35,986 bases of DNA from an uncultured Oscillospiraceae bacterium (lineage in GTDB: Bacteria > Bacillota > Clostridia > Oscillospirales > Oscillospiraceae). Location: the NCBI GenBank assembly GCA_900768135.1, contig CAAGBT010000072.1, positions 1 to 35,986 on the forward strand, given 5' to 3'. The notes under the pieces are model-generated. The model saw nothing but the letters and a program-made list of their open reading frames with translations. It made no database searches and had not been told where the DNA came from. This document shows positions 6,759-12,729 of the stretch, piece after piece. The position numbers and the translations under genes are program-made. Numbering within the stretch: the first letter of the stretch is position 1; each line of letters begins with the position of its first letter.

Positions 6759-7001
6759 TCAATAATCGATTGCGTTCAGAAACACTTCGCGCGGGATGCC
6801 GATCTTCTTGCAGATTGCCATCATTCCGCGAAATTGCTTCCCCTGCGGGTCTTTCATCCATTCCACCAACGTGCATTTCGCGGAAACCCCGGCGGGCCTC
6901 ATAAGATCGTCATATGTAAAATTTGATGTTTCCAGATAGCCCTTAATGAGCCGCCGCATATTCAGAGATGTGTTATCTCGCCCCAGCTTCACCGCTGGCA
7001 T
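6759..7001 (-). CDS. Helix-turn-helix phage regulator, 80 aa
   Basis: An 80-residue protein whose core MRRLIKGYLETSNFTYDDLM...GVSAKCTLVEWMKDP reads as an XRE-like helix-turn-helix. The C-terminal AICKKIGIPREVFLNAIDY matches the end of small clostridial phage regulators. GGGAGGGAAGGA precedes the ATG. It overlaps the upstream Cro-like gene by 29 bases and is the second gene of the leftward early operon. It may modulate the genetic switch or excision. Exact role unknown. Confidence 0.7.
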   Translation of the reverse strand: MPAVKLGRDNTSLNMRRLIKGYLETSNFTYDDLMRPAGVSAKCTLVEWMKDPQGKQFRGMMAICKKIGIPREVFLNAIDY

Positions 7002-7200
7002 ATTCCTTCCCTCCCTTCATCAGTTCCTCTTCCGGTACGCCGTAATGTTCAGCCAGCAGCTTTATGTGCTCCGGATGCGGTTTTGTGCCATTCTTCCAAT
7101 TTTTGATTGTGCTTTGATGGACACCAATCAACTTTGCAAGCCTGTAATTTGATTCCTGGCGTTCAGCCTGTAGCCGCGCAAGAGTCCCAGAAAGGTTCAA
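6973..7200 (-). CDS. Cro-like XRE-family regulator with a TTG start
   Basis: The 75 residues hold a standard XRE helix-turn-helix: YRLAKLIGVHQSTIKNWKNG (19-38), then HPEHIKLLAEHYGVPEEEL. The start is a TTG at 7200, chosen because GGAGGTGA stands 4-5 bases before it and no ATG is nearby. It is the first gene of the leftward early operon and diverges from the repressor gene across a 219-base control region. This is the position of Cro in lambdoid switches: a small protein that would bind the shared operators and favour lytic growth. The Cro role is inferred from position. Confidence 0.8.
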   Translation of the reverse strand: MNLSGTLARLQAERQESNYRLAKLIGVHQSTIKNWKNGTKPHPEHIKLLAEHYGVPEEELMKGGKEYASGEAGAR

Positions 7201-7419
7201 GTTCTCACCTCCAACTTATTGACAAATTAGAGCAAGCGTGATAGTCTAATTTTGCAGATATTAAATACCACACATCCGTCACCCCGGCGTGTTTTATCAC
7301 GGCGGGCAGGGTTTTGTTCGCTCTTTACGCATTTGATTATAGACTATTATTAGAGCAATGTCAACGCTTTTTGGACTATTTCTAGAGTATATTTTAGACG
7401 ATTCTTAGAGGTGTTTTTT
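7201..7419. promoter_or_regulatory. Divergent lysogeny control region
   Basis: This AT-rich gap separates the leftward Cro-like gene from the rightward repressor. It holds a dyad ATTAGA-N13-TCTAAT at 7226-7250 close to the leftward start. An imperfect GC hairpin lies at 7282-7306 (CCCCGGCGTG, loop TTTTAT, CACGGCGGG). Three related operator-like boxes lie near the rightward start. A TTGACA at 7219-7224 faces the repressor, but its -10 (TAGTCT) is poor. I see no unambiguous promoter for either direction. A and T content is clearly above the flanking genes. Confidence 0.6.
7342..7410. repeat. Three operator-like boxes upstream of the repressor
   Basis: Three 14-base boxes share the pattern GAC-T/G-ATT-NN-TAGAG: GACTATTATTAGAG (7342-7355), GACTATTTCTAGAG (7374-7387) and GACGATTCTTAGAG (7397-7410). 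The first two have a CTA-N4-TAG dyad. The third ends inside the ribosome binding site region of the repressor gene, which would suit autoregulation. They are probably binding sites for the repressor and/or the Cro-like protein. The dyad at 7226-7250 carries the same TTAGAG and AGTCTAA half-sites. Confidence 0.6.
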
Positions 7420-7722
7420 ATGGAATTTGCACAATGGCTGAAAGAGGAAATGGAAAAGCGCGGTTTCACGAACTACGAAATGGCCAAGCGCGCAGGAATA
7501 CATCAGACAACTATTGCTGGCTGGCTAGACGGGAAAAAGCCACAGCGTGAAAAGATAGATATGATAAAAGCTGCATTCGCTGAGTTCGACGAAAAAAGCC
7601 CCCTCGTCCATGCGGACGAAAGGGCTTTGGATGAAGAATTGGTTTCAAGGCTTACTTCTCTGACGCCGGAAGAGCGGAAGAAGGTTGATGCTTTTGTTCA
7701 AGGGCTTTTAGCAAATCGTTGA
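7420..7722 (+). CDS. XRE-family phage repressor
   Basis: I choose ATG 7420, which has GAGGTG 6 bases upstream. An in-frame GTG at 7411 would place that site inside the gene. The 100-residue protein starts with a helix-turn-helix (FTNYEMAKRAGIHQTTIAGW, 16-35; then LDGKKPQREKIDMIKAAF) and ends with ELVSRLTSLTPEERKKVDAF, a helix typical of short clostridial phage repressors. There is no LexA-type protease domain, so induction would need another route, such as an antirepressor or antisense control. It is divergent from the Cro-like gene, and its 3' end is overlapped by an antisense gene. Confidence 0.8.
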   Translation: MEFAQWLKEEMEKRGFTNYEMAKRAGIHQTTIAGWLDGKKPQREKIDMIKAAFAEFDEKSPLVHADERALDEELVSRLTSLTPEERKKVDAFVQGLLANR

Positions 7723-7783
7723 GCTTCTTCTTTTCCTCATAGGTCAGTTTGTCTATGTATTTCCGCGCTTCCTCCCGTGTCAT
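7652..7783 (-). CDS. 43-residue gene antisense to the repressor 3' end
   Basis: A minus-strand ATG at 7783 with AAAGGAG 8 bases upstream opens a 43-residue frame (MTREEARKYIDKLTYEEKKK at the start) ending at a TAA inside the repressor gene. It overlaps the last 71 bases of that gene tail to tail. The sequence is a charged helical pair, and I recall similar small proteins beside XRE repressors in clostridia. A good promoter lies 33 bases upstream of the start. Function unknown. A peptide acting on the repressor or antisense interference are both possible. Confidence 0.65.
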   Translation of the reverse strand: MTREEARKYIDKLTYEEKKKLNDLLKALEQKHQPSSALPASEK

Positions 7784-7815
7784 ACGATTGACTCCTTTCC
7801 TTTCTTCTATAGTAC

Positions 7816-7844
7816 ATTTTAAAACGTATGTTCGTTTATTTCAA
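7816..7844 (-). promoter_or_regulatory. Sigma-70-type promoter for the antisense 43-residue gene
   Basis: On the minus strand TTGAAA (7839-7844) and TAAAAT (7816-7821) are separated by exactly 17 bases, close to the consensus. The transcript would start about 25 bases before the ribosome binding site of the 43-residue gene and run antisense into the repressor. No terminator is seen between this gene and the repressor body. Confidence 0.6.
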
Positions 7845-7930
7845 TAGGCAGTATTTCACAAAATCCGTATTCAATTTTCTACGCAGAAATTTTGAATAAG
7901 TACAATTTATAGGACAGGTGAAATGATAAG

Positions 7931-8605
7931 ATGAAACGAAAACAGATTATTGCCTTGCTTTTTGCCTCTGTGTTGCTTCTCCTCTGCCCGTCTGGCTGCT
8001 CTAGCGCAGACTATCAATTATCGAAATCTGAGCTCGACCAGATGCTGGCTGACGCGAAAGCAGAAGGATATGAAGAGGGGCGAAACGAAGGATATGAAGA
8101 TGGTCGAAGCGACGCGGAAGGTGAACACGACGGTGATTACGATAATGGATATAGTGACGGATACGACTGCGGACGCTCCGATGCAGTAGAGGAATATGAG
8201 CGTCTTATTGAAGGCGCCCGCGAAAATGGGTATGAGGACGGTGTTGCAGCCGGGGCGTCTTTCGATGTTGATTCCGTGTGGCAGGAAGGATATCAATACG
8301 GCTACAACCGTGGGATTTCCGAATCGGGCGCGTCTGGAACATCGTCCAGCTATGAGCAAGGGCCAAACGAGCCAACTTCTGCAATCGCAATGCCGCAGCC
8401 AGAAGCCCAGCAGGAATCACAATCAAATGCAGCTCCAAGCGCAGCATCATATGACTATATCATCAACACCAACACTGGAAAGTTCCATTACACATGGTGC
8501 AAAAGCGTCGAAAAGATGGCAGAGAAAAACAAGTGGTATTATACCGGTACGCGCGACAGCGTAGTTGCGATGGGGTATGTTCCGTGCAAGAACTGTAATC
8601 CGTAA
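7931..8605 (+). CDS. Phage-encoded lipoprotein with GYxxG repeats and a cysteine-containing C-terminal domain
   Basis: The 224 residues begin with a signal peptide (MKRKQIIALLFASVLLLL) and a lipobox-like PSGC, so Cys23 should be lipidated and the protein anchored outside the membrane. Residues about 45-135 are a run of short Gly-Tyr-x-x-Gly/Asp/Arg repeats (GYEEG, GYEDGRSD, GYSDGYDCG), acidic and probably extended. After a Gln/Ser/Pro linker, the last ~50 residues (YIINTNTGKFHYTWC ... YVPCKNCNP) form a small domain with three cysteines and a histidine. It resembles the Ada-like metal-binding tail found on many Gram-positive secreted proteins. It lies in the lysogeny region on the same strand as the repressor, so it is a good candidate for expression in lysogens (superinfection exclusion or host-surface change). 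That role is inference. Confidence 0.8.
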   Translation: MKRKQIIALLFASVLLLLCPSGCSSADYQLSKSELDQMLADAKAEGYEEGRNEGYEDGRSDAEGEHDGDYDNGYSDGYDCGRSDAVEEYERLIEGARENGYEDGVAAGASFDVDSVWQEGYQYGYNRGISESGASGTSSSYEQGPNEPTSAIAMPQPEAQQESQSNAAPSAASYDYIINTNTGKFHYTWCKSVEKMAEKNKWYYTGTRDSVVAMGYVPCKNCNP

Positions 8606-8610
8606 ATCCA

Positions 8611-8640
8611 CCCCGCCGCCCGCTGGATGAAGCGGCGGGG
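8611..8640. terminator. GC hairpin after the lipoprotein gene
   Basis: CCCCGCCG (8611-8618) pairs perfectly with CGGCGGGG (8633-8640) across a 14-base loop, 6 bases after the lipoprotein stop. There is no T run after it, so it is at best a weak intrinsic terminator or an mRNA 3'-end stabiliser. The rest of 8606-8811 contains no gene. A weak promoter-like pair TTGCTC-17-TATTCA lies at 8732-8760. Confidence 0.4.
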
Positions 8641-8811
8641 GTTCCCTCGCAGCGAGTGGGAGCGCCGCTTGAGTACGTTTCCAGTGTATCAGACAATATT
8701 TGTAAAAGTCTACACCCCAGATTTCAAATCGTTGCTCAAAATTAAGAAAACGTGTATTCAAAATTGCGAATTATAACCTATTTTGGAATTTTGTTGTTGG
8801 AGGCGTTTGTT

Positions 8812-9393
8812 TTGACATCAATGGAGAAGCTTGCACCGTTTTTTGAGGCCTATTCAGAAAAGGTCAAGCGGAGAAGAAACGAAGTCGGAATGACGATCAG
8901 TGCGCTTTCGGAAAAGTCCGGCGTCCCATACTCAAATGTAAGCCGTGTGAACTCTGGCGTGCAGGCAAACCCGCTCTTGTACAACGAGGCTGCGATTGCC
9001 GATACGCTCGGCCTGTCGCTTGACGATCTCTGCGGGCTTGACCATGCAGCCGGAAGTCAAAGTGAGTTGCAGGATCAAAATACTAAACTTAAAGTCGAGA
9101 ACGCGGGGCTCACCGCGACAAACGAGGCTCAAACTGCGCAAATCAAGTCTATCCACGCGGTTTGTTATGTGCTTGTATTTTTCTGCCTGGTTCTCGCAAT
9201 GTCGATGGTCGTTTATCTCGTCATTGATTCGCAGATCACAGATTCCGGTATTATTCGAGGCGGGAAACTATCAATTATGGCTTGGGCGTTTATTGGGCTA
9301 ATCGTTGCGGCGGTTATTGCTGCGGGAGTTACAATATCGCATATCATCCGCAAGGAGAGCAAAAATGAAGAAAGTCAAAGTCCCAGAAGCTGA
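8812..9393 (+). CDS. Membrane-anchored helix-turn-helix protein
   Basis: The frame opens at 8752, but the ribosome binding site GGAGG (8799-8803) lies 8 bases before a TTG at 8812 (the next in-frame ATG is 8821), so I choose TTG and 193 residues. The N-terminal ~75 residues are an XRE-type helix-turn-helix (KVKRRRNEVGMTISALSEKS, then GVPYSNVSRVNSGVQANP). A short coiled coil follows (LQDQNTKLKVENAGLTATNE), then two hydrophobic helices (AVCYVLVFFCLVLAMSMVVY and IMAWAFIGLIVAAVIAAGV). This would be a DNA-binding protein tethered to the membrane. It overlaps the integrase start by 29 bases, so the two are coupled, and it may sense envelope state. No named family is recognised. Confidence 0.75.
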   Translation: MTSMEKLAPFFEAYSEKVKRRRNEVGMTISALSEKSGVPYSNVSRVNSGVQANPLLYNEAAIADTLGLSLDDLCGLDHAAGSQSELQDQNTKLKVENAGLTATNEAQTAQIKSIHAVCYVLVFFCLVLAMSMVVYLVIDSQITDSGIIRGGKLSIMAWAFIGLIVAAVIAAGVTISHIIRKESKNEESQSPRS

Positions 9394-10471
9394 AAAGCTT
9401 CCGTCCGGTTCCTATCGATGCCGGGTGATGGTGAATGGGAGATCAAAATCGTTTACAGCAGATACAAAGCGCGACGCGGAGCAAGCCGCTTTGGAATATA
9501 AGATATCCGCAGAGCAGGAACAAAAAGAAACCTGTTCTTGTGGGCTTCCGCTGACAAAGGCGATTGACGAGTACATCAGCGCAAAAGACGCGATCCTTTC
9601 ACCGGCTACAATTCGAGGCTACCGTGTCGTGCAGAAGAATCGTTTCCAGTCGCTCATGCAAACCAGATTAAATAACATTTCATTTATGAATCTGCAAAAA
9701 GCCGTCAACGAGGAAGCCAAGACGTGCAGCCCGAAAACGATCCGAAACGCCGTAGGCCTACTATACGCCGTGCTGAAATTCCACGGCATAGATATGCAGC
9801 CTGTAGCGCTGCCGCAGAAGATCGACAAGGAAAAACAGATCTACACGGAAGACGAGCTGCGCAAGCTTTTCGACACTGTGCGCGGAACAGACTTAGAAAT
9901 CGTCGTGCTATTGGCCTGCTGGCTCGGTATGCGCCGCTCTGAGATTATCGGCCTGAAATGGGAAGACATCGACCTCAAGAAGAAATCTCTGCTCGTGGCC
10001 TCCGCCCTTGTGCTGGATGAAAACAATAAATATGTTGAGAAAGGCACAAAAACAGAGAAGTCAAGAAGGAGGTTTACGCTCCCGGATTACATCGTCGATC
10101 TTCTGTCCAATGCGCCGCACGACGGCCCCCGCGTTGTCATGACCAGCCCGCAGACAATTCGGAACAGGCTCGTCGCGGCGACAGAAAGGGTCGGCATTCC
10201 ATTCTATGGGCTTCACGCGCTGCGGCATATGAACGCATCTATTATGCTGTCCCTGAACACGCCCGACAAATACGCCATGGAACGCGGCGGCTGGTCGTCT
10301 GATAAGACCATGAAGAAGATATACCAGCATACTATGACAGCCGAGCGTGAGAAGGTCGATGCAAGCATCGACGCATATTTTGACGCGATTGTGCAGAATC
10401 AAACGCCACGGCGCTGGCATATCAAAAAATCCAATTTTGCCACGATTTTGTCACGCAGTCAAAAAGCATAG
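9365..10471 (+). CDS. int: Tyrosine site-specific integrase
   Basis: I place the start at ATG 9365, 7 bases after AAGGAG, giving 368 residues. An AP2-like arm-binding N-terminus (LPSGSYRCRVMVNGRSKSFT) is followed by a SAM-like core-binding domain (about 60-150). The catalytic domain shows GMRRSEIIGLKWEDI with the first Arg, HALRHMNAS with the His-x-x-Arg pair, and the nucleophile Tyr in KKIYQHTMTAERE. It would integrate the phage at a tRNA gene end and, with an excisionase not identified here, excise it. The attachment core lies only 27 bases after the stop. Two arm-type repeats are inside the 3' end of the gene. Confidence 0.95.
   Translation: MKKVKVPEAEKLPSGSYRCRVMVNGRSKSFTADTKRDAEQAALEYKISAEQEQKETCSCGLPLTKAIDEYISAKDAILSPATIRGYRVVQKNRFQSLMQTRLNNISFMNLQKAVNEEAKTCSPKTIRNAVGLLYAVLKFHGIDMQPVALPQKIDKEKQIYTEDELRKLFDTVRGTDLEIVVLLACWLGMRRSEIIGLKWEDIDLKKKSLLVASALVLDENNKYVEKGTKTEKSRRRFTLPDYIVDLLSNAPHDGPRVVMTSPQTIRNRLVAATERVGIPFYGLHALRHMNASIMLSLNTPDKYAMERGGWSSDKTMKKIYQHTMTAEREKVDASIDAYFDAIVQNQTPRRWHIKKSNFATILSRSQKA
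10435..10455 (+). repeat. Arm-type repeats, integrase side
   Basis: Two direct copies in tandem, TTTTGCCACGA (10435-10445) and TTTTGTCACG (10446-10455), lie within the last codons of the integrase gene, about 45 bases before the tRNA-like core. The same 11-mer occurs twice on the other side of the core. This is the layout of integrase arm-binding sites. Confidence 0.6.
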
Positions 10472-10497
10472 TATTTTCAAGCACTATATCGTTTTCA

Positions 10498-10527
10498 GCA
10501 AGGGTTCGAATCCCTCATCCCCTGCCA
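10498..10527 (+). other. attP: Probable attP core: 3' end of a tRNA gene (best fit tRNA-Trp)
   Basis: The 30 bases contain a T-arm loop GGGTTCGAATCCC, the 3' acceptor strand ATCCCCT, discriminator G and CCA, but no anticodon arm or 5' half upstream. Only the end of the integrase gene precedes it. Such fragments are the identity segments by which phages integrate into the 3' end of tRNA genes. The CCCCTGCCA ending with discriminator G fits tRNA-Trp best, an inference from the acceptor stem. Both the integrase and the late operon abut this one site. Confidence 0.65.
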
Positions 10528-10530
10528 GAA

Positions 10531-10566
10531 AAAAGTCCTGCAATCTCAATGGGTTGCAGGACTTTT
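10531..10566. terminator. Strong bidirectional intrinsic terminator beside attP
   Basis: A perfect 13-base-pair stem (10531-10543 with 10554-10566, loop of 10) is flanked by A's on one side and T's on the other (AAAAGTCCTGCAA / TTGCAGGACTTTT). It would stop integrase transcripts from the left and late transcripts from the right. It may be part of the sequence shared with the host tRNA locus. The remaining bases to 10686 hold the second arm-repeat pair and no gene. Confidence 0.85.
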
Positions 10567-10661
10567 CCTTGTATATCAATGCTTTCGGGCATTTCGGGTG
10601 GTATTGTTTTTGCGAATGAAGACTGGTTATCCAGAATGAATTTTGATTTTTCAGAACGCAT

Positions 10662-10684
10662 TTTTGCCACGATTTTTGCCACGA
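10662..10684 (+). repeat. Arm-type repeats, late-operon side
   Basis: TTTTGCCACGA occurs exactly twice (10662-10672 and 10674-10684), about 135 bases beyond the core. The same 11-mer is present on the integrase side. Two copies on each side of the core fit the P and P' arms of an intact attP. Confidence 0.6.
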
Positions 10685-10686
10685 AA

Positions 10687-11127
10687 TCAGGACGCTATGC
10701 AGTGATAATACGCGCTGATCTTTTCCTCCGGGCCGCCTGCGTCCTTATCATCAAGAAACGCTTCCGCCATATCGGCGTAAAACTCAACGGTGTTGATACC
10801 GTGCTTCTTCGCCACACTGAAATAATCGCTATAGACCATGTTCATAGCCGCATACCAGACAGCCGGATCATAGTGATAGCCTTTTGACACCATGACCGCC
10901 GTTGTCTGTTCCATCGGCCAATGCGGGCCGGTCGTGTCGTCTGTGTTCTCCATGCGCGCAGTCCATTCACGCGCGTCGGCTTCGGTAAAATCGCACTTGC
11001 GTTCGAGCTTCTCTAAAACGCAGATCAGTTCTGCAATTTCCGCCGCCTCTTCTACGCTTCTCCGGCAAACCGGCTGCGTTGATAACTCATGTAATTCTCC
11101 GTAAAGCTTTTCAATGTATGTTTTCAT
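10687..11127 (-). CDS. Conserved phage protein (DUF7841-like)
   Basis: A 146-residue protein with TGPHWPMEQTTAVMVSKGY (66-84), WYAAMNMVYSDYFSVAKKHG (91-110) and FYADMAEAFLDDKDAGGPEEK. I recall this combination as a widespread small protein of clostridial phages and mobile elements (DUF7841-type) of unknown function. It is mostly helical with no signal peptide. GGAGG lies upstream of its ATG. It is the last gene before the attachment site and sits beyond the late terminator, together with the membrane protein directly upstream, so it may be expressed separately from the late genes. Confidence 0.7.
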   Translation of the reverse strand: MKTYIEKLYGELHELSTQPVCRRSVEEAAEIAELICVLEKLERKCDFTEADAREWTARMENTDDTTGPHWPMEQTTAVMVSKGYHYDPAVWYAAMNMVYSDYFSVAKKHGINTVEFYADMAEAFLDDKDAGGPEEKISAYYHCIAS

Positions 11128-11133
11128 AACAGG

Positions 11134-11433
11134 TCATGCCTCCTGAATATACTTATAGAGCTTGTCCACATCGTTCTGATCGAATTTCAATTCTCCAATA
11201 AACGGAACAGACACGGACAGCTTGTTTTCAAACTTCGGTCTGGCCGCGCTGTATAGGCGGTCAATGTCGATGTTCCCTTGTTCGCCCATGATGCGCATGA
11301 GCTTGACCGCAGGATTATCGCGCAGGCCAAGAATATAGTCCCGGCCTCCGTCCATAATAAGCGCCAGCGCGACACCTGCGCCGATGCCAAAGCCCAGCGC
11401 AGTCCCCGCGAGTCCCTTGCTTGCGTATTCCAT
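11134..11433 (-). CDS. Small membrane-associated phage protein, 99 aa
   Basis: The ATG at 11433 follows GGAGG by 7 bases. The longer open frame has no such site and crosses a terminator, so I use 11433. The 99 residues start with a glycine-rich hydrophobic helix (GLAGTALGFGIGAGVALALI, 7-26). A soluble part follows with KLMRIMGEQGNIDIDRLYSA and the strand-rich KLSVSVPFIGELKFDQNDVD. It could be a membrane-tethered accessory or a third lysis-related protein, but no family is recognised. It forms a two-gene unit with the DUF7841-like gene. The 118 bases upstream contain a 12-base palindrome (AGCTGGCCAGCT, about 11459-11470). Confidence 0.6.
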   Translation of the reverse strand: MEYASKGLAGTALGFGIGAGVALALIMDGGRDYILGLRDNPAVKLMRIMGEQGNIDIDRLYSAARPKFENKLSVSVPFIGELKFDQNDVDKLYKYIQEA

Positions 11434-11536
11434 AAAAATACCTCCGAAGATGTAGTAAGCTGGCCAGCTCCTACTCTCATTTTGGCGGAAAACACAGGAA
11501 TAAAAAACCAAGTGCAAGGACATATAAAGCACAAAA

Positions 11537-11570
11537 AGAGGCAAGCACAGATTACTCTGTGCCTGCCTCT
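11537..11570 (-). terminator. Intrinsic terminator ending the late operon
   Basis: On the minus strand a 14-base-pair stem with one mismatch (11557-11570 with 11537-11550, loop of 6) is followed by TTTTTGTG. The stem begins inside the 3' end of the HTH gene and includes its stop codon. It would end late transcription before the last two genes. Confidence 0.75.
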
Positions 11571-11767
11571 ATCAGGATCGCCGTACACCGCTTTATAACG
11601 CCCTTCATGCCGTTTACGGAAAACCCATATTGTTCTGCTAGCTGTTCCGCTGTTTCCCCGTCACAGATGTTCCTGCGCATGATATCGCGGTATTTGGCAT
11701 TCAAGATCCACTCGGAAATCAAGTGCTCCCACTCGCTGCGCGGCTTCGTCGGAAGACCGCGCTGCAA
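11552..11767 (-). CDS. Small helix-turn-helix protein at the end of the late operon
   Basis: The frame starts at a TTG at 11767, 3 bases after the endolysin stop, with GGAG 8-9 bases upstream inside the end of the endolysin gene. It encodes 71 residues. EWEHLISEWILNAKYRDIMR is followed by a sigma-region-4-like helix-turn-helix (DGETAEQLAEQYGFSVNGMK), and the end is basic. I recall similar proteins in clostridial phages where they sit near lysis or packaging genes. It may be a late regulator. Its stop lies within the terminator stem. Confidence 0.65.
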   Translation of the reverse strand: MQRGLPTKPRSEWEHLISEWILNAKYRDIMRRNICDGETAEQLAEQYGFSVNGMKGVIKRCTAILIEAGTE

Positions 11768-11770
11768 GGC

Positions 11771-12499
11771 TTAATCTCCGAATACGCCCGCGCGGTCGAG
11801 AATGACCAGCATACGGACGTTATCTTCGGCGAGGTCGAGGATCATGTCTTCCCCTTCGCCGGATTTACCGGTCAGGAAGCCCTTTGCAATGAGCTTGTCC
11901 AGCGTCTGCCGGTAAAGTGTGTTATTGACGTCTCTCAGCTTTTCGTATCGCATTTCACGTTCTCCTTTCGCGTTTGGCCCGTCTTCCAAGACCATGACGG
12001 TATGACCGCTGGAAACAAGCACATCGCCGCGCAGCAGATACTCGTCCTTCTTGAGATACCTTGCCGCAGCCAGCAGCTCGAACTCTCCCGTCTGCGGCCA
12101 GTCGTGCCGCATGCAGTAGGTGGTGCAGCTGTTGCCCTGCCGCCGGAAAAGATCCTCCAGCTTGTGCACGCCTGCCGAGATGGCGCACAGCATCATAAAT
12201 GCCGAGCAGTCCGTCTCCACCGGCTTTGTGATCTTGCTCAGATCCCATCCCACGGCCTTTGCCGCCGCATACGCGGTGTTGCGATTGTCCATATCGTAGC
12301 CGATATTCTTGTTCTTCACGCCGGCCTCGCAGGCTTTCGCGGCCAGCTCCGCCTTTGCCGGGTCCTTGAACCGCAGCACTCCCAGCCACACGGCTGGATA
12401 CCACGTGGAGAAATTCAGCTCCCGGCCCGTCTGGTTTCCGGGCTGCTGCCCGTGGCCGCCTGTCTCTCCAAGGCTCGCCTGACCGATTCTGACACTCAT
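11771..12499 (-). CDS. Endolysin, NlpC/P60- or CHAP-like amidase/peptidase
   Basis: I place the start at ATG 12499 (MSVRIGQASLGETGGHGQQP), which overlaps the holin stop as ATGA and gives 242 residues. The upstream open frame is the holin gene in another frame. Features are GNQTGRELNFSTWY (21-34), KNIGYDMDNRNTAYAAAK, VETDCSAFMMLCAISAG with the likely catalytic Cys, and DVLVSSGHTVMVLEDG with the likely catalytic His. This arrangement is that of a clostridial phage cell-wall hydrolase family. It would cut peptidoglycan after the holin permeabilises the membrane. The last ~40 residues (EDMILDLAEDNVRMLVILDR) may be a small wall-binding tail. Confidence 0.85.
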   Translation of the reverse strand: MSVRIGQASLGETGGHGQQPGNQTGRELNFSTWYPAVWLGVLRFKDPAKAELAAKACEAGVKNKNIGYDMDNRNTAYAAAKAVGWDLSKITKPVETDCSAFMMLCAISAGVHKLEDLFRRQGNSCTTYCMRHDWPQTGEFELLAAARYLKKDEYLLRGDVLVSSGHTVMVLEDGPNAKGEREMRYEKLRDVNNTLYRQTLDKLIAKGFLTGKSGEGEDMILDLAEDNVRMLVILDRAGVFGD

Positions 12500-12690
12500 G
12501 CCTCGTCTACCTCCGGCAGGCCAGCAACGCTCGTCAGCAGGGACAGGATACCAGCCAGCGCCGACGCGGACGCAACGAGAAGCCAGTTGACCTCTGCGAT
12601 TGCGACGCTCGTACCGATAGTTGCCACCGCCGTCTGCGCAACGGTCTTGATTGCGCGGATACCCGCTGCTTTCCACCACTTTTTGTTCAT
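12496..12690 (-). CDS. Holin, r1t-type
   Basis: ATG 12690 (MNKKWWKAAGIRAIKTVAQT) has AAGGAG 8 bases upstream, so it is preferred over the ATG at 12708 that precedes that site. The 64 residues have two hydrophobic segments (AVATIGTSVAIAEVNWLLVA and ASALAGILSLLTSVAGL) and the basic start typical of r1t-family holins. It would form holes in the membrane to release the endolysin, whose start overlaps its stop. Family and position agree. Confidence 0.9.
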   Translation of the reverse strand: MNKKWWKAAGIRAIKTVAQTAVATIGTSVAIAEVNWLLVASASALAGILSLLTSVAGLPEVDEA

Positions 12691-12729
12691 ACTATGTTCT
12701 CCTTTCAAATTTGCGCCTTGCGGCGTGTA

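Noticed and set aside
6253..6876. Single 207-residue gene spanning the membrane protein and upstream genes
   Set aside because: Its first 126 residues are another-frame reading of the HTH gene and the frameshifted gene. The ATG at 6498 has its own ribosome binding site.
9305..9364. Upstream TTG start for the integrase
   Set aside because: No ribosome binding site before it. ATG 9365 has AAGGAG at 7 bases and begins the expected N-terminal domain.
10498..10527. A complete tRNA gene
   Set aside because: Only the T-arm and 3' acceptor strand are present. The sequence upstream is the integrase 3' end, with no anticodon arm, so it is an attachment fragment.
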